In this document: positions 10,001 to 21,326 of the stretch, piece after piece | Layout of the letters: the number at the start of each line of letters is the position of its first letter | Position numbering within the stretch: the first letter of the stretch is position 1 | Source: Simmondsia chinensis | Lineage: Eukaryota > Streptophyta > Magnoliopsida > Caryophyllales > Simmondsiaceae | DNA length: 64,000 nucleotides | Direction of reading: 5' to 3' | NCBI GenBank assembly: GCA_018398585.1 | Contig: JAGTTD010000006.1 | Location: forward strand, 632,501 to 696,500 | Notes under the pieces: model-generated | The model's input: only the letters and a program-made list of their open reading frames with translations | Told to the model about the DNA's origin: nothing | Database searches by the model: none | Made by a program: the position numbers and the translations under genes

Positions 10001-12419
10001 TGGCCATGATGTCACAAAATTATGATATAATGAATGTACGTTTTTGTGTTAGCTTGCTTATCATTATGTCAGCTTAGTTTCCAAATATGCTCTTTCCTAC
10101 ACATGTTGATGGCGCGACTAGTCCACTTCGCTTCCATACCTCCTAAATGGCAGTCTTAACTGATTTTGTTCATTGGAGGCACTGCAGTGGATGATTTATG
10201 AACTATTTCTTTGATTTTGTTCACTTCCATACTCTTTTGAAAACATATTTGAGAAGTAACTTTCCATTATCGTTCATGCTTGTGACATTGTATCTTACCT
10301 GCAGAAAAAACTGGAAGAGGCTATTGAATGCCAGCTGCAGTATCCAAGTTTTGAGGTATGAGCTAATTAAGATGTAATCAAAATATTTATAGTTCATTTG
10401 TGGCCCAAGATCTCTGATCATTAATCTACACATTTTTCATTACTGCAAGGATATTCACAGTTTAATACTTTATATGATAGTCTGCCAGTTTTTGAAATTA
10501 CGTAGAATCATTCATTACTGCCATATATCATTGTAATGTGTTATTCTTATTGCAGGAAGCGATTGGAGTACCGTGGAGGACACTGCCAAAACGGGTCTCG
10601 AAGCTTTTCTTTGCTATGAGAGGTACAAGTCTTACCTTCTTCCTTTTTTTTTTTTTTTTTTGATGTGAGTCTAAGGGTGTGGCTTGGTGTTGATTTGAGT
10701 GGGTTCTTCTGCGATTTGCTTATGTTACTGTGATTGGTTCGCTTTTTTTTTCAATGAGAGTACTGACCCTGATATTTTGTCTGAGTAACCACTAAGGGAA
10801 GCATCCGATTGAGAAATTTCATGCTAAAGGTTCCTAATAGTTTCCATTGACATGGTCTTGGTTGATTACTATATCTATGATGGAAATGTCACGGGCGTGT
10901 TACGAGTTTTTAAATTTATGTCTACCATAGTACCATCTTTATACATGTGGGTCAAGAACGACACCGAGTACGTGTAAAAGAATTGAATGTTCGTTGAACT
11001 ATTCATGTTCGAATTTGGTTATGGCTTACTTGTGTTCATTACCGGGTTTGATAGCTTATCGAGCCGAGTTGAGTAGGATCAATAAGTTTAACAAGCTGAG
11101 TTTGAAAGGGGTATCCGGCTCATTAAAGTTTATGCACTATTTGATAAAGGCTCGTTAAGCCCTTGCTAAAAACTCGTTAAAAACTTGTTAAGGACTCGTT
11201 AAGAGTGTTAACAACTAGTATTAGCTAAAAAATGGTTTGATAATAACTTGATAGTGACTCGAATTAGTCAGTTTGGTTATGAGCTCCACTCAATAACAAG
11301 TTCATCTTGGTTATGAGCTCAATTTGGCTCGATAACGAGCTCAAATTACTTCCATTAGACTAATGAGCCGAGTCAAATATCAAACACACTATAATCTGAT
11401 TGAACCTAGCTCAAACAAAGGTCTAGAACTCGATAAGAGCTCGTATTGGAACTCGAGCTTGATAAAGTTTATCGAGCTGGAATTCAAACAAGGAGGTGGT
11501 TGACTTGATTCGGCTTGTTTACACACCTAATGGCAGATGCAGTTCATTTGATTCCATCAATCAGGGGAATTAAGTTGTACGTGTTTGTAGAGAGTACTCA
11601 TAGTTGTTTCTTCTTCCCCGTTCACTGTAAATTTCAGTCATTGAGAGGTTTGAAGAGATGGAGGGGCGAAACCCCGGTGAGACCTCAGTTGCTGATCTCC
11701 CTAACGTTCTGAAGCTCAGGAAGGAGCTCTGCGATTCACTCGTATGTCGATATTTCTTTTTTACGCAATTTGATGGCAAGGTCGCGTCTTCTGATAGCTA
11801 TATTATTTATTGCAGTCATTCAGTGAAGCTCAAATCCCGGATTTGCTGCTGGAGAGATTACTAGGAGGTACATCAGAGTTCCCTCCGGTTTGTGCCGTCC
11901 TTGGAGGGATTCTTGGCCAGGTGAACTCGTCTTTTATCTGTTCTTCATTTCTTCGCTTTCCTTTCTCTGGGCAAGGTCGGAAAAAACATAGGCTTTATAT
12001 CCATGGATGAGCAATTGGATTTAGTGCAGCAGTTAGCTTACCCACTCCTCAAACAGGAAGTCTTGGGTTTGAAGCTCATTTCCCCCTTCTCCAAATGCTA
12101 GTGGCCCTACTTAGAGCAATATTGTACCTCCTTACAATCGTAAAAAAACTATTTATATACGGGTTGACTTAATGCATTGTCAAATAAGATGTAACTATGA
12201 ATAAGGTCATCCATTTCTTTTTCAGCTACCTTCTTCTTTATCGTCGACTGTTTATGTAATTCATCAATCTAATATGAATGCATTTGCTGATGTTGTAAAC
12301 AGGAAGTTATTAAAGCAATATCAGGGAAAGGAGAGCCTCTGAAGAATTTCTTTTTCTTTGATGCAATGGATGGTAAAGGTGTCATAGAAGACATATCCAA
12401 ACCCACTGATGACAGCTAA
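7003..12419 (+). CDS. SAE1: SUMO-activating enzyme subunit 1 (SAE1/AOS1), ten exons
   Basis: SAE1 forms the heterodimeric SUMO E1 with SAE2, which adenylates SUMO and passes it to SCE1, mainly in the nucleus. Exons: 7003-7085, 8150-8201, 8320-8515, 9673-9752, 9858-9974, 10305-10355, 10556-10622, 11638-11741, 11816-11920, 12303-12419. All introns are GT-AG, all phases close, and the product is 323 residues, as expected. The N-terminus MDGEELTEQETALYDRQIRV and WGADAQRRLSKAHVLV are the family signature. The ThiF/E1-type nucleotide fold follows (VLAGVGSVTLVDD, ANFLIPP). The C-terminal PVCAVLGGILGQEVIKAIS and NFFFFDAMDG are also diagnostic. As in other SAE1 proteins no catalytic cysteine is needed. 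Intron 1 contains two tandem copies of an LTR-like repeat, and intron 7 a CGAGC-rich repeat of over 500 bp. Confidence 0.95.
7109..7455 (+). repeat. Two tandem LTR-like repeat copies inside SAE1 intron 1
   Basis: The first copy runs from ttgtggactctacatgtgag to ggcccggtgaaatttagcac (about 7109-7310). A second copy starts at once with ttgttaaggactcgacatat and stops near 7455, so it is truncated. They share cagattggtta/ccaattgatttt motifs with the dispersed repeat at 1856-2055. Head-to-tail copies without an internal region could come from nested insertion or recombination. Confidence 0.55.
10905..11530. repeat. CGAGC-rich dispersed repeat in SAE1 intron 7
   Basis: This low-complexity-like segment is built of permutations of gctcgataacgagctcaa and actcgttaagcc. 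It starts near gaatgttcgttgaactattc and ends ggcttgtttacacacctaa. Related copies with the same ends occur at 12755-13100, 29680-30070, 33060-33490, 37680-38765, 46283-46735, 54290-54515 and 59820-60240. The best-bounded copy is the one at 46283. Confidence 0.6.
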
Positions 12420-12754
12420 GTATTTTTGACTCAATTCGACTCGACTAAATTATCATTCTAAAACTGCTTGTGACAGCGCAGAGCTTCTGGGTTTTGCCGT
12501 TATCTTTCGCTTTGTTGCTATTTATCTATGCAATTCATGGTACTTGGTAGATGTTAAAGTCGTGGTTTTTGTGTTAGCTGGAGACATTGAGTGTATAATG
12601 ACCTTCTTGTGACATCCTTGACATAATGTATCCACGAACACATAAATTAAGGGTCTTAAATCTTGCGCTTTTTGTATACTTCTAGTAATTGTTTTCCTGC
12701 TGTATAGTCATATACCCATGATCCTTTAGCTTCGTACACATATGTATAGTAAAT

Positions 12755-13105
12755 GAGCAGAGCCGGCTCGCAAGTTGCAATCAAGCTCGAAAGGTTGGGC
12801 TTGTTTTGAGCTTGACCCGAGCCTGATAACGAGTATAGTGAAGCTCGAGCTCTTAGCTAGCAACCTAAATCAGCGTATCTTAGTACAATTTATTATGTCC
12901 AATTGAGCCTAGTTTGAGACTAAGTAAGCCAAGTTGAAGCTTGGATTGGACTTAAATAAAGCGGACTAAATTCGGATCTGGTCGAGGTGGGTTCAAGCAA
13001 AAGCAGGCTAAGTTGAGTGGAGTTCGATTTTGAAGTTTTAAAGCTCTATGAGCGTTAAGTTGAGTTAAATGCAGACAAGCCGAGCATTGATCCTACTACC
13101 TTGCT
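12755..13105. repeat. CGAGC-rich dispersed repeat, degenerate copy
   Basis: The sequence contains agagccggctcgcaagttgc and many cgagctc/aagctcg words, as in the other copies. Its ends are not clear. Confidence 0.5.
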
Positions 13106-14230
13106 CCACTCATATACAGCTGCACGTATACATATCTAACATTCATACAAAATGATAAGTTGATCCTTAAGACATGAAACAACAAACGAAGAGTAAACTG
13201 AACGCTCAAAATCTATTTTTATTTATCTTGAACTCTACAATAACCCAATTCTTCAACGTTCTCTTGCAACAAGTGCTTAGTCTACAGAAGTTAATTCTCC
13301 CTCACAACCGTCAATGTCGGCAGTTGTTTTTCAATTCAGACAGACGTAACGGGAGATAAACCGAACATGACCTCTTTGTAGCGACTGGCAATGGCTTCTT
13401 CACGGTTTTCTCTGAGGAGCTATCGCTTAACGTCGTAGGCTGGTGACTGACGATGTGTCGTTTAATAAGCCGCCAAAAGTTAAAACTCTGTATGTAAGAG
13501 ATGGAGGGGAAATTATTAAATGAATGTTGGGTTTCTGACGTGTTGTGGTGAGGATGAAATGCTCGACGATATAGCGGCTTAACAACGCTCATCTGACTGC
13601 TCATACACGGTTTGTTCATATATTTTAAGGTAAAGAATGTTCTGAACATGTGATAAATATATAAAAGTTACACATAAGTAGGGGGTCATTAACGGATAGC
13701 GATGGGAGAAGGATAGCTCGAACTCAAGATTTCATACATAAAGATAGAAAGTCTTAACCACGACACCAATAAATCTCACTTTGAGTTAACGCATTAGTAC
13801 ATACAACCATGCACCAGTACGTAGACCTTAATTAAACTTTGAAGTGATACGTGCAATCTGGGAATTGATGAACATGTAAAGAACACGTAATTGGCTTGGA
13901 CACTTGGTTACAGAAATAAAAAGGATGATTGAAGACGAGATGGTACCTGGTGAGATACACTTGGTCCTCATCCATTGATGCTTTTAAATCCCGTCTACGT
14001 GTGAAAAACTTCTGCAACTTTATGGACAAAGTCACAATTTCCAAACCAGGCAACATCTTATGTTGTGTGTCTATCGTTGATTCTTTCCTCTTCCTTTTAC
14101 CTTTCTCATAACAGTCTTCGTTGTATGGCTTAAATCTTATCCGATCGAGTCTCTTGAGAAAACACCGTTCTCCTGGAAGATCTTGTGAAATTTACATTTT
14201 TTTGCATTGGCCGGGTAAGTCCCGAGATTT
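13106..14230 (-). other. Unrecognised ORF pair downstream of SAE1, possible gene or relic
   Basis: On the minus strand a frame at about 14056-14185 reads ...ERCFLKRLDRIRFKPYNEDC, then a basic GKRKRKE stretch, then MLPGLEIVTLSIKLQKFFTR and MDEDQVYLTR before a possible donor (CCAG|GTACC near 13953). A second frame at 13311-13649 encodes 112 residues ending PLRLSELKNNCRH. The first piece has even, protein-like composition and a possible nuclear localisation cluster, unlike random AT-rich frames nearby. I recognise no family and could not join the pieces with confidence. It may be a small gene, a relic, or chance. Confidence 0.22.
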
Positions 14231-14624
14231 TCGGAGCCCAAATCAATTAGCTTTTCCTGCAATCAGGGTGTTTAGTTCAATTTCAGCTTACCTCGAATGA
14301 TTCATTTTTGTATTATAATATCAGCTAAATAGGGCCTTTCATATACATAATTTTAAATCAAAAATTTTATTATTTTCCCAATTATAATTAGTGTTATATG
14401 CAATAGAATTAAACTAATAAATAATTTTAAATCAAAACTTCAACAAATTCAACACTCAAAACAACTGTTTCTGTTGCTTGGAATTTTGACCGACCTAATA
14501 GTGGGTACAAGAAGTTAAAAAAATTTACACAATAATAGTTTTCTTTTTGGGTTTTGAAATGCTGACAGATACAATTGTCAACCACAACTCTGCAGGGATG
14601 AAAACCAATTAAAAATAACTAAAG

Positions 14625-14915
14625 CATGTCATATTTATTTCAAAAACAACTGTTTAGCTATTAGCTTATTAATTAGCTGTTAGTTGATCGATAATATATT
14701 TAGTAAAATTAAATGTTAAAGTTGATAGATTATTATAAAATGATAAATAAGATTTGATTACATATTGTTTGAAAAGGTAAAAGCTAAACATTATAAAAAA
14801 TGCTAACGACAAAATTTTTACAAAACAACATTATTAACTGTTTGACTAGTTAAAAAAGGTAAAAGTTATAAAAAAATGCTATGAAAAATTATTTGCCAAA
14901 CATAACTTTAAAAAA
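14625..14915. mobile_element. MITE-like element (TTTGGC/GCCAAA-type ends)
   Basis: This segment goes from caactgtttagctattagc to atgaaaaattatttgccaaacataac. It is collinear with a segment at 36768-37020 (ttagctattagcatttagct ... ttgtttgttaaacatagcc). Both contain aaaaaatgc(t/c)aac(g/a)acaaaattttg and tgtttgactagt. The pair defines a roughly 260-290 bp non-autonomous family; ends are approximate. Confidence 0.55.
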
Positions 14916-15249
14916 AAATATTTAAAGGGGCGAAGTTCATACCTTTTAAAATCAAACTCCAAAATCATAAGAATCAAAATTTTTTTTTCTAAACAGATGA
15001 TGAAAAGGGAAGACGAAATTGCAAGGAAACAACAAAAACACACAAAGACATCATAATTATGAGCACAGAAAATGAGGCAAACTCATACCTTTTAATTTGA
15101 TTTCATCTTTAGCCGTTAGATTTAATGTAGTGGTTAAACTACTTATTGCAAGCTCGAGATTTTGAGCTTTGTTTGATTTGATAGAAAAACAGTCATGTCT
15201 TACTATAATAGTCCTGTTTTGTGAATAACTAGTGAAATTAATCTAAAGA

Positions 15250-15542
15250 TGTCAAGGAATCAACTTTTTAAAAAGTTTAAGCTGATAGAAAATAGCCTAA
15301 AAATAGTTTTATACTCTAACATTACCCCTCACGCAAATTTCAATTGGGCTTGAAGCGTGGATAGTGTACATGCCCAGTTCATACCTTGTGCTCAAATTGT
15401 TTTAATATTGAAAGTGGGGGTCATTGAGATTCGAACTCGTGACCTCCTGGTCAACAAGGCTTTGATACCATGTCAAGAAACCAACTATCCCAAAAGCTTA
15501 AGCTAATAGGGGAAGGTTCAGGAATCATTTAATACTCTAACA
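15250..15542 (-). mobile_element. TRIM/SMART-like miniature LTR retrotransposon, 293 bp
   Basis: Two 72-bp direct repeats (15250-15321 and 15471-15542) both begin tgtcaag on the plus strand and end ctctaaca, the TG...CA pattern of LTRs. On the minus strand the first LTR is followed at once by TGGTATCA (15470-15463), the tRNA-iMet primer-binding site of plant LTR elements. The internal part is only 149 bp and non-coding. The flanks aaaga and agaga fit a 5-bp duplication with one change. This is a complete miniature LTR element, mobilised in trans if at all. Confidence 0.85.
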
Positions 15543-15977
15543 AGAGATATTTTTTTTATCCTATCAAGGAGAAAATTGCTTTTGGATAATTAGCGACATG
15601 GTCCTAGTACAAAATGAGTAGCTCATACAGAAGATGCCACAATCAACCCGCATAAAAGCGAGAATCATGGAACAATTACAAAAATAGCCAAAATAAAACA
15701 GAAAAAAGGACACACACAAAAAAACAATAACGAACAGGCAGAAAATAATCTAATAAACACTACATGTATACAACGCCACAATTTGAGACGGGCCATGGAT
15801 AGGGGACTGTCAAGGAGAAAATGATTTCCTCTTATAAAAATGGATTATTCAATTTGTATTTGACTTGACATACACACCTCTATTATCGACAAAGGGTTCG
15901 CCAATTGAACTTTAATTTGAGCACCTAAAATCTCGGGACTGGCCTCGTTTAAAAAGTCATATTCTAAATAAAAATTT

Positions 15978-16364
15978 GGGTTATTTGCGCCAAAGATCCC
16001 TGTACTTTATCCATCGTGTCAATTTAGTCCTTTTACTATTAATTATGTCAATTTAGTCCCTCTACTATTTAAATTGTGTCAATTTAGTCCAATTATCAAA
16101 TTTAAGTTAAGTTAAAGATATAATTTTCAATGATACGATCATGTTAGATGCAAGTAATCCACTCCAAATTTATCCATTGACTCAATTTAACTCAACTCAT
16201 AGCCGAATCATTAAGAATATCATCAATAACTTAACATAAATTTTACTCTATGGACTAAATTGACACAATTTAAATAGTAGAGGGACTAAATTAAAATAAT
16301 TAACAGTACAAAGACTAAATAGATACAATGAACAAAGTACGAGGACCTTTGGTGTAAATAATCG
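15978..16364. mobile_element. Mutator-type palindromic MITE, copy B (387 bp)
   Basis: It begins gggttatttgcgccaaagat and ends acctttggtgtaaataatcg. The perfect 9-bp target duplication taaaaattt is at 15969-15977 and 16365-16373. It has the same fold-back organisation and the same length as copies A and E. Confidence 0.88.
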
Positions 16365-16601
16365 TAAAAATTTATATGAGAACACAAGAAGAACTAAACA
16401 GGGCACTGAAAACCCAGAACTTTAACAAGTAAGAACGTGAAATTTTACCTTTTTGAGGAGAGGAATATTTTGTGATCATCTTCTTTCCATAACTATTTAT
16501 GCAATTCGAGCTCTCAAATCCAAGCATCTGTTTACACATAAACATGTCACATTTTCATGTAAAAAATATACTAATCTTACAAAAATAATTCAGATAAATT
16601 A

Positions 16602-16839
16602 TGTCAAGGAACCAACAATCCTAATAGCTTATACTGATAGGTGAAGGCCTAAGATTGATTGGGTTTCAAGTGTGAATATTGCACAGGATCACCTCATACT
16701 TTATGCTTAAATTGTGTTAATATTCAACGAGGGCTGTTAGAATTTGAACTCGTAAGGCTATACTATTATGTCAAAGAATGAACTATTTCAAAAGTTTAAG
16801 CTGATAGATAAAGGTACAAGATTGTTGTATACGCTAACA
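16602..16839 (-). mobile_element. Second TRIM-like element, internally eroded
   Basis: The left repeat starts tgtcaaggaaccaacaatcc and the right repeat starts tgtcaaagaatgaactattt (16769) and ends acgctaaca. The perfect 5-bp duplication aatta is at 16597-16601 and 16840-16844. The internal region keeps the gaatttgaactcgt motif, but the primer-binding site is lost. Confidence 0.75.
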
Positions 16840-16933
16840 AATTAAAAGGCATATTTACAAAAGGAGCAAAAATCACTACCTCTTTGTTCTCAGTACTCTC
16901 ACTCTTGTATGATCCCCATAAAGCCCTCAAGGG

Positions 16934-16964
<31 letters not shown>

Positions 16965-17002
16965 ATTACAAACTCACACCCTTCATGAGAAATCATAATT
17001 TC

Positions 17003-17240
17003 ACCCGAATCAACTAACTATTCTAAAAGTTAAGATGATAACAGCTCGAGAACGGTTGAATGATCATCAACTTGAAGCATGGAGGTTGTACTTGCTCGCC
17101 TTATATCATGTGCTAAAAGTGTATTGATATTAAAAGCAAAGCTGCTGGATTGAACTTGTGGCTTCTTGGTTAGTGGAACTTTGATAACTTATGAACGAAC
17201 TAGTTATCCCAAAACCTTATAGTTGATAAGCTAGGACACT
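17003..17240 (-). mobile_element. Third, strongly diverged TRIM-like copy
   Basis: It is collinear with the two preceding elements: atcaactaactattctaaaa at the left, ttatatcatgtgctaaaagt in the middle, and gaacgaactagttatcccaa at the right. Ends are blurred and no duplication is visible. Confidence 0.5.
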
Positions 17241-17304
17241 GAAATGATTTTATAAATACTGACACCAATCAAGAACCCTAATTGGGCCGCTGTAAGCCAC
17301 ATCA

Positions 17305-17399
17305 TTACTGCTCCTCCGAATCATCATCCGACGGAGACTGCAGCTGCGGATGCGGATGCTGATGCTGGTGGTGCTGATGGTGCACGGTGTCCGCACTTG

Positions 17400-17433
<34 letters not shown>

Positions 17434-18138
17434 AGCGGCACCCTGGTGGTCCGGCTGACCGCCATAAACCTGACCTAAAACACCGAGCCCATCTTGGGAT
17501 AACCCAAGTTGCAACCCTGGAATCTGACCACCACTACCGCCAGCACCACCACCCCTAGCCAAAATTGGGGTAAAACTAAGCAACCCCATGTTAGCACTAC
17601 TCAACCCCATCCCTTGAAACTGCAAACCCGAAACCCCACCCAAACCCGACCCAGAAGAGCCTTCATAAACCGACCCATACCCACTAACCGCAGGCCAAAT
17701 TGAACCACTACCCACTTGAGATCTCCCCAAACTATCCACAAAACCACCCCAATTCACTCTCCCCCTCCCCTCCCCTCTTAACCCTAGAGACACAGACGCG
17801 CCCTGTGATGACACCGCGGCGGAGCTCGCAGCGGCGATGAAGGAGGCGGGGATGGTGCCTGTGCCGGTAGAAGCAATAATAGCCGGCTCCGCCTGCTGAA
17901 GGAGCCACTGGATGGTTTCACCGTCCGTCTTGTGACCCAACTCCCGGGTTAACTGGAAGACCCGGGCAGCGCACAAAGCGGGCATTCGGATCCTCCGGCT
18001 GCGGCCGTCAACTTTGGTGTGGCGGTCCTTGTTGCAGGTTCGTTTGGGTGCAAGGAGGGTCTTCTTGTTGTTGGGATCTTGGTCTTTGGAGAGTATTATC
18101 TGTTGATTTTGATCTTCTGTGTTCCTGTTGTCCTCCAT
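17305..18138 (-). CDS. Class I TCP transcription factor (TCP7/TCP21-like)
   Basis: A single-exon protein of 277 residues. The TCP domain spans about residues 32-90: [20 protein letters not shown], then [20 protein letters not shown], then [18 protein letters not shown] and TGTGTIPAS. The short basic region without the four-residue insertion marks class I (PCF-type), and the sequence is closest to the TCP7/TCP21 (CHE) group as I remember it. It should bind GTGGGNCC-type sites as a dimer and control growth or clock-related genes; exact orthology is not established. The C-terminal half is Gly-rich with a run of about 11 Gly, a His/Gln run and an acidic end (PSDDDSEEQ). The start is the first ATG, after a GA/CT-rich leader (18148-18168). 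Local GC content is high, as usual for TCP genes. Confidence 0.95.
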
Positions 18139-18144
18139 GGGAGA

Positions 18145-18170
18145 GAAGAGAGAGAGAGAGAGAGAGTTGA
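18145..18170 (-). repeat. (GA)n/(CT)n tract in the TCP leader
   Basis: A GAGA-rich tract directly upstream of the TCP start codon reads CT-rich on the coding strand. Such tracts are common in plant 5' leaders and can bind BPC-type factors. Function is inference. Confidence 0.5.
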
Positions 18171-18599
18171 TGTGTGAGTGGTGTAAGATGTTTTGGGTGT
18201 TGAAGATGAAGAAAGAACAAACAAAGACTATTGAATAAACATTAGCTTTGCTGGAAACTAGTGTAATACAACACCATTATAATGGTAACTCATATATTAT
18301 TACTTTAAAAAATTAAATATATTTAATAAAATAATTTAAAAAATAATTTATAAGGGTGCAAAATAGGCCTCGTATTCATTTTTTATACCGTTGTTAGAAC
18401 TATTTTATTAAATATATGTAACTTTTTGGACTACAAGATATTTTACAAAATTTATGAATTAAAAAATTAATATACTAAATTTAGGGTATTAATTAATATA
18501 TAATTTACCTTAATAATAATGACATATGACTTTGATGACTAATGAAGACAAGTTTGTTGATTAAGATGATGAACCTTAGTGTCATTATAATTATAAGGG

Positions 18600-18996
18600 T
18601 GGTTTACTAAAATTACGTAAATTTTAGGTATAGTTTTAATTTTTTAATTTTGTAATGTCACATTACAAATTTTTTAAATTTTTTAATGTCATACCTTAAT
18701 GTGATCCGTTGATATTCGTTAGTTTTTGTGGACATGATATTTAAAAAAATATTTTTTTAAAGTATAGTTTTTTTAAATATTTACTAATGTTTTAGATATT
18801 TAAAATATTTAAAATATTTTTTAAAATTAATTTTCTCTTTTTTTCAAATATTAAATCAGCAAAAACTAACAAATGTTAAGTGTTAACATTAAGGTGTGAT
18901 ATTGAAAAATTTTGTAAAGTTTGGGTGTAAAACTAAAAAATTAAAAAATCTAGATAACTGTTTAAAATTACATCTAAAATTGAAGTAGTTTTTAGT
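18600..18996. mobile_element. Inverted-repeat MITE-like element upstream of the TCP gene
   Basis: The left arm (tttactaaaattacgtaaat ... cataccttaatgtgatccgt) is the imperfect reverse complement of the right arm (gttaacattaaggtgtgata ... gaagtagtttttagtaaa). The arms span roughly 170 bp each, with an AT-rich centre. No clear target duplication is seen. Confidence 0.6.
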
Positions 18997-19301
18997 AAAA
19001 AAAAAAATCAACTATATATATAACATTATATCGGCTAGTTTATGCTACTTGTATCTTCCATTCTAAATATATATAGTAAAAGCTTTCTAACTTTGCCTAT
19101 AATTTTTTTCTTATTTGGCATATTTTTATATAAATCTCTATGTCATTATTTCTTTTTATTTTTTATTTTCGATCAGCTTTGATTTTGATATCTAAATCAA
19201 ATTTAATTTTTTGAGCATTTCTTCTGAAAAAACCTCCTAGCAAAAAATTCAAACACAATGTTAGATAAGTATATAAATATACAACCAATAATTTAATTAA
19301 T

Positions 19302-19615
19302 GGGTTATTCACACCAAAATCTCTACACTTTGTTTATTATGTCAATTTAGTCCTTGTACTTTTAATTGTGTCAATTTGATTCTTAGAGAAAATTTTATAT
19401 AAAATTTTTAATAGTTCAACTATGAATTGGGTTAAATTGAGTAAACATATGAATTTATAATAAGTTACTTGCATCTAACATAATTTTACCGTTAAAAACT
19501 ACGTAATTAACTTAACATATATTTGACTAAAGGATTAAATTAACACATTTTAAATTGTATAGGGACTAAATGAACACAATTAGTAAAATATAGATATATT
19601 TGACATAAATAATCC
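19302..19615. mobile_element. Mutator-type palindromic MITE, copy C (shortened)
   Basis: The ends gggttattcacaccaaaatc and tatatttgacataaataatcc match copies A, B and E, but the element is only about 314 bp, so an internal part is lost. The flanks share at most 6 of 9 bases. Confidence 0.7.
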
Positions 19616-20534
19616 TAATATAATTATTTTAAGAATAAGAGACATATTTGACACCCTAAGAATATTAATGTATGCTATCAATATTTAATTTTAAAAATAA
19701 AATTCGTGTGAATAAAAATAAAATAAAGAAGTTGGGTGTTGGTAGAGAGCATCCAATAATGTGGTTTTATTTTGATTCCACTTTACCAACAAAACTCCAA
19801 ATTTCCAACTCATGGTTGAATTTTATAGATTTTTCTTATCTCGAGAACACAAAAAGTTGTTATTATCAGAATAATAAATATAATTTTTTTGTCATACGAT
19901 AAGTGCATATATTCAATAAAAATAACAAGAAATACTGATACAAGAAAACAAAGAGTTCAAAAACAAAACAGTCCACTCAACCGAGAATCCAAACATCAAT
20001 CCCTAATTTCTGAACAGAAAGTTATACCGACACCACACTTGGACAATAATGGACTCCACAACCCTATTCTCGCATAGCCTCAGATTTTGGAACAATCGCC
20101 TATTCTTACCATCCAGATATTATAAATCACAACGACAACAATAATCCTTTTTAATTTACTCTGCTTTAGATATTATAACAATAAGTATGATTATCAAAAT
20201 AATATTAGGGTAATAATATAATTTGTAGTGAATAATAGCTTAAAAAGTTTATTAAATTATTATCTTGGCAACAATTTTTCAAAACGGTTTTTTTATTTTA
20301 TTTACATAATTTAACAACGAGCCAAATATAATTAGGTTTATACATGGCACCCCCTTTTATCTTAATTTTAGTATTTCATAATTTTACAATACATATTAAA
20401 TAATTAAATTATTCCAATAATACTTGATCTTAGAAAAATTCTCGTCCACAATCTCACAATTATTCCTTTTCATTTAACTTATATACCGGATTATATATTT
20501 TATTTCTATAGTCACTAGCTAATACAAATTAATA
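19616..20534. other. AT-rich gene-free stretch
   Basis: Only short chance open frames are present. Nothing recognisable was found. Confidence 0.55.
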
Positions 20535-20552
20535 ATTTAATATTATTTTTAT

Positions 20553-20784
20553 TTTTAACTTTAACATACCTAGTACCTCAAGGACTCCCGCCTACGCAGG
20601 GTCTGAAGGGGGTGGATGTACATAGCATTCCTCCTTCAAGGTGTTAACCTGAAGAGAAGTTGCTTCCCAATGCCCCAACCTGAGGGTAAAAACTTCCCAA
20701 GAGGTCACCCATTTTAGTACTACTCTTGCTTAACTTTGGAGTTCTAATGAAATCTGGTAACGACGTGTTGATACCCTCTTTGGT
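20553..20784 (-). mobile_element. 5S-rRNA-headed SINE with perfect 18-bp TSD
   Basis: The minus strand carries the 5S-like head (attagaactccaaagttaag, then agagtagtactaaaatggg) and the SINE tail (gctatgtacatccacccc ... gagtccttgaggtactagg). A 16-bp part of the head is missing after 'ttaag'. A perfect 18-bp duplication, atttaatattatttttat, flanks it at 20535-20552 and 20785-20802. The insertion is therefore fairly young, although the head has mutations. Confidence 0.88.
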
Positions 20785-21076
20785 ATTTAATATTATTTTT
20801 ATAATTTGAATTTATATTTTAGTTTTAAAAATGGATCATGCATTTTTTTTTTCTTTTTTGTAATATTAATTTTTATTACATATTTTTTATTGCATTTAGT
20901 GTCGTCCATTCAATGTTATTGATTGGGTGCAGCGAGCAAAGTTGTCAGATTGGATGTCTGAGGAGGACAGGAGTTAGGATCCAAAAGTCATTCCAAATTG
21001 TACTATTTGGAAGTCCTCATAATTCAAATTTAAAATTAGTCTTTTTTTTTACTTAACTACGGCAATATTTATATTT

Positions 21077-21326
21077 CACCCAAGAAAATACCGATATATA
21101 AGCACCGAATCTTATTAAACTCTGAAGTTAAGTGTGCTTGAGTAAGAGTAGTACTAAGATAGGTGACCTCCTAGAAGTCCTCATGTTACACCCTTCAGGT
21201 TGGAATTTCTTAGAAACAGCCTCCCTGCAGGGTAGCATCCTAAAGGGAGAAGATTGTGTATATCTACCCCTCAGACTTTGCTTAAGCGGAAGACCTTGAG
21301 ACACTGGGAATGTTGCCTTTGCTTTT
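21077..21326 (+). mobile_element. 5S-rRNA-headed SINE, plus orientation
   Basis: The head (aagcaccgaatcttattaaa, then ctctgaagttaagtgtgctt, then agagtagtactaagataggt) is followed by the tail (aacagcctccctgcagggta ... gaccttgagacactggg). The flanks acggcaatatttatattt and accgtaatatttacattt look like an eroded target duplication with three differences. Confidence 0.8.

Noticed and set aside
17250..17465. A small minus-strand protein near the TCP end
   Set aside because: It is an alternative frame of the Gly-rich end of the TCP gene.
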